Source: Myotis daubentonii (Eukaryota > Chordata > Mammalia > Chiroptera > Vespertilionidae). Taken from it: a stretch of 64,000 nucleotides of DNA. The position numbers and the translations under genes are program-made. This document shows positions 59,001 to 64,000 of the stretch, piece by piece. Where the stretch lies: the NCBI RefSeq assembly GCF_963259705.1, contig NC_081844.1, positions 107,880,965 to 107,944,964 of the forward strand. Reading direction: 5' to 3'. Positions within the stretch are counted from its first letter, which is position 1, and the number at the start of each line of letters is the position of its first letter. The notes beneath the pieces are model-generated. The model was not told where the DNA came from. It was given only the letters and a program-made list of their open reading frames with translations, and ran no database searches.

Positions 59001-60531
59001 TTACCCAAAAGGATGATCACATAAGTAAAATGAAGTACAACAAGGACACTCGTCACGGCATTATTGGTAACGGTGCGACAATTAGAAGCCACCTGATAGC
59101 ACACAGAATGAGACAGTATATAGAATGAAATTCTAACCCCACTCAAAGTGGCAGTGACTCAGCAGCCACCGCACTAAGAAGCTGTAACATTCTGCAGGTA
59201 AGACAGGGCCCCAGAATAACAGGTGAGAACCCAGCATCACAGGAGCTGCATGTCGGGGTGGCTGACCATGCTCCCCTGATGTTACCAACAGTGGCATTCT
59301 TTAAATCGTGGAATTTCAAGTTTTTTACTACTTCTCTGAAATTTTCTACATAGTTTTAATTCTTTTACTAATGTATCATGTATTTCCAAAATAATACAGC
59401 TACTTTAAAAAATAAAACTGAGGAAATTCTTTTATAAAATGATTACACTCCTCCCATTTTTCTATTTGCAAGTTCTGTTTTGTTATTTTTAAAGCACATC
59501 GCACCTACTTTGATAATTCCTTAAAGTATAAATATACATATACATGTATATACACACACACATATATATTCACATACAGGCAAAAGATAAAAAGAAATAT
59601 ATTACAATGCTAAAAAGAGGTAGCACTTACTAGTAAATGGTGGGACCACAGGTCCTACCTTCCTGTATTGTAAATTTTTCATTATAATGAAAGAATTCAA
59701 AGTTAATAAAAATACAAAATATTTTCCTAAATCGCTTTTCTTCAGACCTGCCCCTGCCTTTCCTAACTCTTTGCTCCCTCATTACCTGACTGTAACAGTT
59801 GTAATAAATGAACTTGTCTAAGGTGACAAATTCATTGACGCTAATACTGATGGAGTAATGTGCAGAAATAAAAACACATGACAGGAGAGGTCCTGATGGC
59901 CAGAGATGAAGGACAGAAGGTTCTTGTTAAAATAGGAAGGTTTTAGTCACCTGTCTCTACTTCAGCAATGTCAATAAAATGATCTTCTGATGCTGAAGCC
60001 AGCATTTTCCCATCGTGGCTGAAACTGAGGGTCCTCACAGGCCAATCCAGCCTAAGGAGAAAGTAGACAAAGAAGAGTAGACAAAGGAGAGATTAGAATA
60101 ACCCAAGAATAAGGGAGGTAAAGTTCAGCATAGGGAATACAGTCAATAATATTGTAATAACTGTGTATGGTGTCAGGGGGTACTAGACTTATCAGGGAGA
60201 ACACTTTGCCAGTTCTATAAATATGTAACCATTACGCTGTATACCTACAACTAATATAATATTGAATGACAACTGTAATTGAAGAAGATTTTAAATAACC
60301 CAATAAGAAGGCACAATTTCGCCCAAAATGAAATAAAATATCCAAGGCAAGTGCTGGCGAGTCGCTTACCTGGAAAAGCACCGAACACACACTAACTCAT
60401 CCACATCCCAGAGGCTGACCAAAGCATCCGCACTTCCTGTGGCAAAGTACTTCCCCGTGGGGTCGAACTTGATGCAGATGCAGTTAGAAGGGTGCGCATT
60501 GATGGACTGCACCGGCTTCAGCTCTGGGTAG
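55921..60531 (-). CDS. THOC3: THO complex subunit 3, C-terminal part (last three coding exons)
   Basis: THOC3 (TEX1) is a WD40-propeller subunit of the THO core of the nuclear TREX complex, which couples transcription and splicing to mRNA export. Three exons on the - strand join in frame: 60531-60370, 60051-59951 and 56084-55921. They encode 142 residues, matching roughly residues 210-351 of the 351-residue human protein. Visible WD features include the repeat ending LVSLWDVDEL, the repeat LSFSHDGKMLASASEDHF, and the last blade with FTVAWHPKRPLLAFACDDKDG and TVKLFGL before the stop TGA (55921-55923). Phases match (2, 1), splice sites are intact and no damage is seen. The N-terminal exons lie beyond base 64000. 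One position (FDPTGK) has Thr where I recall Met in human. Confidence 0.95.
56125..56290 (+). mobile_element. MIR SINE in THOC3 intron
   Basis: CCCACTTTACAGAGAACACTG, AGGCGCGGAGAGGTCAC and GGTGGCAGGGCAGGTCC keep MIR order. It starts about 40 bp from the last THOC3 exon. Confidence 0.7.
56815..56875 (+). repeat. Purine-rich GGGA repeat in THOC3 intron
   Basis: About 60 bases of GGGAGG/GAGGGA units without other landmarks. Confidence 0.85.
57295..57604. mobile_element. Candidate piggyBac-like MITE
   Basis: Flanked by TTAA on both sides (57291-57294, 57605-57608), the piggyBac target. The ends CACATTTCGTACCGC and the complement of GCGGTCCCTGGCGTAT share only a short ACCGC core, so the terminal repeats are weak. 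CpGs are retained in otherwise AT-rich DNA. Not proven. Confidence 0.35.
57660..57812 (+). mobile_element. Ves SINE, head missing
   Basis: Starts within the element at GGGCACATGCCAGGTTGCAGG and continues through GCAGGAGGCAGCTGATCAATG and the CT tail to GAAATCAGTAAAAAAAAG. Lies in a THOC3 intron. Confidence 0.85.
58320..58620 (-). mobile_element. Old LINE-1 fragment in THOC3 intron
   Basis: The TGGATGTATCACAACTTATTT-like stretch and AGACTGTTTCCCATTTGT resemble the same ancient L1 region as at 38.4 kb, same orientation. Confidence 0.5.
59951..60051 (-). CDS. THOC3: THOC3 penultimate coding exon
   Basis: 101 nt on the - strand between acceptor CTCCTTAG and donor ACAG|GTGACT. It encodes the end of the Arg codon, then LDWPVRTLSFSHDGKMLASA through EVET and one base of Gly. 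The intron to the upstream exon is only 318 bp and contains an old L1 3' end. Confidence 0.95.
60118..60300 (+). mobile_element. Old LINE-1 3' UTR fragment between THOC3 exons
   Basis: ACAGTCAATAATATTGTAAT, ATGTAACCATTACGCTGTA and AACTAATATAATATTGAATG match remembered L1M-type 3' UTR landmarks. It fills most of the 318-bp intron. Confidence 0.65.
60370..60531 (-). CDS. THOC3: THOC3 antepenultimate coding exon
   Basis: Read on the - strand: acceptor TTTTGCAG before 60531, donor CCAG|GTAAGC after 60370. The 162 nt run from the last base of a Ser codon through YPELKPVQ to CFS plus two bases of Arg. It encodes a complete WD repeat (FDPTGKYFATGSADALVSLWD). Confidence 0.95.
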
Positions 60532-60897
60532 CTGCAAAACCAGACAGACAAACAGCGATCAAACTGTGGAAAGAGGACTGTGACGCTAAAATGATAATAG
60601 GAGACACTGAAGGGGAAAACCAAAGACAACAGAATATCAAAGACTGTATTCAAGAAAGCTTTCCTTAAACACAGATTCCAAACAACAAACTGAAACAACA
60701 CACCACACACCTGAGAATATAAACCCAGATGTGACACAGAGGTAAAATTACTGGATTGAAAGAAAAAGAAAATTCAATTATTATTAGACCCTTTTGCAAG
60801 TAACACTTTATGCCAAAAGAAAACAATACATATTTAAGATACACAAGCAAGGATTTTTTATAGCTAGCAAGACTGATTATCAATTATAAAGAGTTCA

Positions 60898-61117
60898 GCC
60901 GAAACCGGTTTGGCTCAGTGGATAGAGCGTCGGCCTGCGGACTGAAAGGTCCCAGGTTCGATTCCGGTCAAGGGCATGTACCTGGGTTGCGGGCATATCC
61001 CCAGTAGGAGATGTGCAGGAGGCAGCTGATCGATGTTTCTCTCTCATCGATGTTTCTAACTCTCTATCTCTCTCCCTTCCTCTCTGTAAAAAATCAATAA
61101 AATATATTTTTTAAAAA
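60898..61117 (+). mobile_element. Ves SINE in THOC3 intron
   Basis: Complete, well-preserved element. Perfect 16-bp target duplication AATTATAAAGAGTTCA at 60882-60897 and 61118-61133. Ends only about 60 bp from the Helitron. Confidence 0.95.
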
Positions 61118-61175
61118 AATTATAAAGAGTTCAAATAAGTACAATAATAAACCATCTATAAGTTTTATAAGTATA

Positions 61176-61636
61176 CTAGAGGCCCGGTGCACAAAAATTT
61201 GTGCACTGGGGGGGGGGCGTCCCTCAGCCCGGCCTGTGCCCTCACGCAGTCTGGGACCCCTCTGGGGATGTCCACCTGCTGGCTTAGGCCCGCTCCCGGG
61301 GAAGGAGAGGGGGAATTGGGCCTAAGCTGGCAGTCAGACATCCCTCTGGCAGCCCAGGAGCCCTCCGGGGATGTCCACTTGCCAGCGGGGAGCAGGCCTA
61401 AGCTGCAGTCGGACATCCTTAGCGCTGCTGAAGAGGCTGGAGAGGCTCCCGCCACCACCACTGTGCTGGCTTGTGGCTGAGCAGAACTCCCCATGTGGGA
61501 GCGTAATGACCACCAGGGGGCAGCTCCTGCATTCAGCGTCTGCCTCCTGGTGGTCAGTGTGTGTCATAGTGACCAGTCATTCCCAGTCGTTCTGCTGTTA
61601 GGGTCAATTTGCATATTACCTTTTTATCATATAGGA
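61176..61636 (-). mobile_element. HeliBat-type non-autonomous Helitron, near complete (461 bp)
   Basis: Read on the - strand it begins TCCTATATGATAAAAAGG and ends with a hairpin (GTGCACAAA...TTTGTGCAC) followed by CGGGCCTCTAG. It is inserted between A and T with no target duplication, exactly as Helitrons do. GC-rich interior with inverted GGATGTCC blocks. It carries no helicase. Lies in a THOC3 intron. Confidence 0.88.
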
Positions 61637-62034
61637 TGCTAGAACTATGAACTCAGGGAATATTGTTCTCATGAACCATTCCTAAGGAATCTAAACTAGA
61701 GAATGAGCTTTGACAATCCAAATGACTAAAGATTTATCAACACAGTGCTGGTGATGAGCATTGCATATAGTTTCTTATAGAAACTACATATGGTTAAAAG
61801 GGAAGGTATAATATGGAATGGCTCTATACTCGGACAATCTATAGTATTACTATTTTTTTTAATAGAGGAAGAATGAGGAAAGCACACTCAAAAAGCAAAA
61901 TTTACTGTTTTAAGTAGTTACACTGGTGGTGGTGGTTATTCTGGGATAACTGTATATGTAACATGGGATAAAGGTAACAACAACCATGGAGCATTCTAAT
62001 TCTATAGTCCCCTGCATCTTTGGAAACCAGAATA

Positions 62035-62193
62035 CAGTGGGACCTTGACTTACAAGTGTCTCTGAGTTTTTTGAGATACCAGCTGTCTCTGGGCCGATTT
62101 TTTGCATTGAGTTGACAGAGTAATTTGAGTTAACGAGCTCCTTAATGAGCTCAGTCTCCGAACGAATTAAACTCGTAAGTCAAGGCCCCGCTG
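62035..62193 (+). mobile_element. Tc1/mariner-superfamily MITE, copy 1 (159 bp)
   Basis: CAGTGGGACCTTGACTTAC at the left and GTAAGTCAAGGCCCCGCTG at the right are inverted copies; TA flanks both ends. Internal blocks ACCAGCTGTCTCTGGGCC and GTTAACGAGCTCCTTAA. Non-coding. Lies in a THOC3 intron. Confidence 0.82.
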
Positions 62194-62698
62194 TACTGTT
62201 TGGAAGGAAAGAGATTTGAATATGGAAGAGATTTAGTAAAATTCCTGTAGCCCTGCATTTTAGTTGGAAATCATCAGTATGAATTCCTAATGTATATTAT
62301 ATTTTTAAAAACTGCTTAAATACCTAGGTCCATAATGATTCATTAAAACACACACACACACACAAAACCTCTAGCTGGTCATATTTGAAGGTCATAGGGA
62401 ACTGATTCATTACCCAATGATAAAGAGAAAGAATCAAGCATTTATCCTGTCTTTCCTAAATGAACTATATTTATGAGTAACCAAATAGTAGGTGAGAAGA
62501 CATGTCTCATATTCCGACAAATAAATACGCATTATGAGATCAGCAAAATCCAGACTAGGAGAATCTCTACATGTTAATAGTCTGGTTTTTCAAAAGCTAA
62601 GCCATAAGTAAAAGAAAGGGATGGAAGCTGACCTTTATGTTTATAAAGAGACTTATCAAACGTTTTTAAGTGGGCAAAGACTAGAGTATCTAGAGATA

Positions 62699-62875
62699 CA
62701 GTGGGGCCTTGACTTACCAGTTTAATTCCTTCGGACACCAAGCTCGTTAAGGAGCTCGTTAAGGAGCTCATTAACTCAAATTACTCTATCAACTCAATGG
62801 AAAAAAACGGCCCAGAGACAGCTGGTATCTCAAAAAACTCGTTAGTCGGGACACTCGTAAGTCAAGGCCCCACTG
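62699..62875 (-). mobile_element. Tc1/mariner-superfamily MITE, copy 2 (177 bp)
   Basis: Same family as the copy at 62.1 kb but in the opposite orientation (GGCCCAGAGACAGCTGGT is the inverse of the block in copy 1). Ends CAGTGGGGCCTTGACTTAC / GTAAGTCAAGGCCCCACTG with TA on both sides. The GAGCTCGTTAAG unit is duplicated, explaining the extra length. Confidence 0.82.
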
Positions 62876-63119
62876 TACATACTTGGTAGCTAAAACTATA
62901 AACAATGATAAACCTCCAGACAGTGTTTACTTTTCTGGAGAGTGGGTTATGATTAGGATAAAGCCTACGGACTGGCTTCTGATATGGCCAGCAAAGTACT
63001 ATTCCTTGACCTGAGTGGGGTTACACAGGTGTCATGCATATAATTGTTCATTAAGCTACACATTCGTTTTATGTGGTTTTCCATACCTGTTTTAAAAAGG
63101 CTTGAAAGAAAGTTACAGA

Positions 63120-63480
63120 ATCCCCACTGCCTACAGAATAAAATTCAAGTTACCAAGCACAGAAATCCAAGCCTTTTGTGATCTGGTCCCAAATCATATT
63201 TCAACTTTATCTTGCCATGTTCGGACCCTCTTTTCAATACCTTAACTGCCACCACTCTCAGCAACCCTGACCTACCAACTACCCTCCAAATAAGTCATGC
63301 TCACTCACACTTGCTTTGGCAACTGTGCAGTTCTCTTTTTCTGATTCTTAAAACTCTACTCATCTTTCAAAGTCAAACTCAAAAGCTGCCTCCTTCAACC
63401 CTCAACTCAAGTTTCTTTCCCGGGGATTCCACAGCAAACCCAGCCTCTCTAATGTAAAACCTGTTTCACTCTGCCTGGCA
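63120..63480 (+). mobile_element. L2 fragment in THOC3 intron
   Basis: AATCCAAGCCTTTTGTGATC, TTTCAACTTTATCTTGCC and CTTTCAAAGTCAAACTCAAA are L2 landmarks. Confidence 0.6.
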
Positions 63481-63849
63481 TTGCTCACCCAGGACAGCAG
63501 AAGGAAGAGCACCAGAAAGACCTGAATTTCAATTCCACCATTTCATTCATTTAGAGAGCAAATATGTACTGAAATCCTTACTATGTGTAGCAGGGACTGG
63601 GCTAGGCATTAGGGATTCAACAGTAAACAAGTTAACCACAGTCTCTACCCTCATGGAACTTAAGTCTCATGGAGGACACTGAGAAGTAAACATGCAATTA
63701 CAATGTAAAATGAGAATTGGTTCCAAAAGGAAGTACATAAAATAAGCCTCTGACCTTGAGGAGGGAGAGGAGAGATGGCATCCTTGCGGTGAATGTAATG
63801 TATTTAAGCTGAGACTTCCAGGGTACAAATTAGCCACAATTCAAGGTGC

Positions 63850-63995
63850 ATCCGGTTCTAGTGCTCACCAGCTGACCAGTGACTCTGAACCCCAGATCCT
63901 TATCTATCAAATGGGAAGCACACCATCAACCCCCTACAATTTCTGTGAGGACCCAGCAAAATACAAGGTGCCCGGCTGGAAGGCGCTCAACAGAG
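63850..63995 (+). mobile_element. MIR fragment at the right edge
   Basis: CCTTATCTATCAAATGGGAAG and AAGGTGCCCGGCTGGAAGGC resemble a MIR 3' part. Confidence 0.45.
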
Positions 63996-64000
63996 GTCAG

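Larger units (their letters stand above)
60532..64000 (-). other. THOC3: THOC3 intron, 3' part
   Basis: No further exon is recognised up to the right edge. It contains a Ves SINE, a near-complete HeliBat Helitron, two inverted mariner-like MITEs, an L2 fragment and MIR-like DNA. The remaining unique stretches (e.g. 61640-62030) show nothing recognisable. Confidence 0.8.

Overview
The window is nuclear DNA of a vesper bat (Vespertilionidae or a very close relative). Three things support this. First, the genes are split by GT-AG introns and are near-identical to mammalian orthologues. Second, the window is full of Ves SINEs (tRNA-derived, yangochiropteran bats). Third, it carries HeliBat-type Helitrons and many small hAT, Tc1/mariner and possibly piggyBac MITEs; this mix of DNA transposons is a hallmark of vesper bats. 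Older mammal-wide repeats (MIR, L2, MER5, MLT1, old L1) lie underneath. The species cannot be named from the sequence alone.

Layout: 1-5460 is non-coding DNA upstream of a GC-rich promoter. 5460-6250 is a CpG-rich block with a probable non-coding first exon of CPLX2, preceded by a long purine tract. 5678-13073 is the following intron. 13074-14450 holds the complete CPLX2 coding region on the + strand (three coding exons, 134 aa), followed by a long 3' UTR to roughly 18.6 kb. About 18.6-55.8 kb is a gene-free intergenic interval of about 37 kb, made mostly of nested repeats and including a decayed gammaretrovirus-like env fragment. 55921-60531 holds the last three coding exons of THOC3 on the - strand; the upstream exons lie beyond the right edge, and 60532-64000 is intron.

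The two genes are not functionally linked. CPLX2 encodes complexin-2, a SNARE-binding regulator of synaptic vesicle fusion; THOC3 encodes a WD40 subunit of the THO/TREX mRNA export complex. They lie tail to tail in the order known from human 5q35.2, so this is conserved synteny.

I found no CRISPR array, operon, tRNA or rRNA gene, or new protein-coding system. The most informative observations concern transposon structure: exact insertion boundaries and target-site duplications, a tandem SINE pair inside one duplication, very short LINE-1 tail insertions, inverted MITE pairs in a THOC3 intron, and tandem repeats in regulatory positions of CPLX2. Named repeat families are recognised from remembered consensus features, not from a database search.
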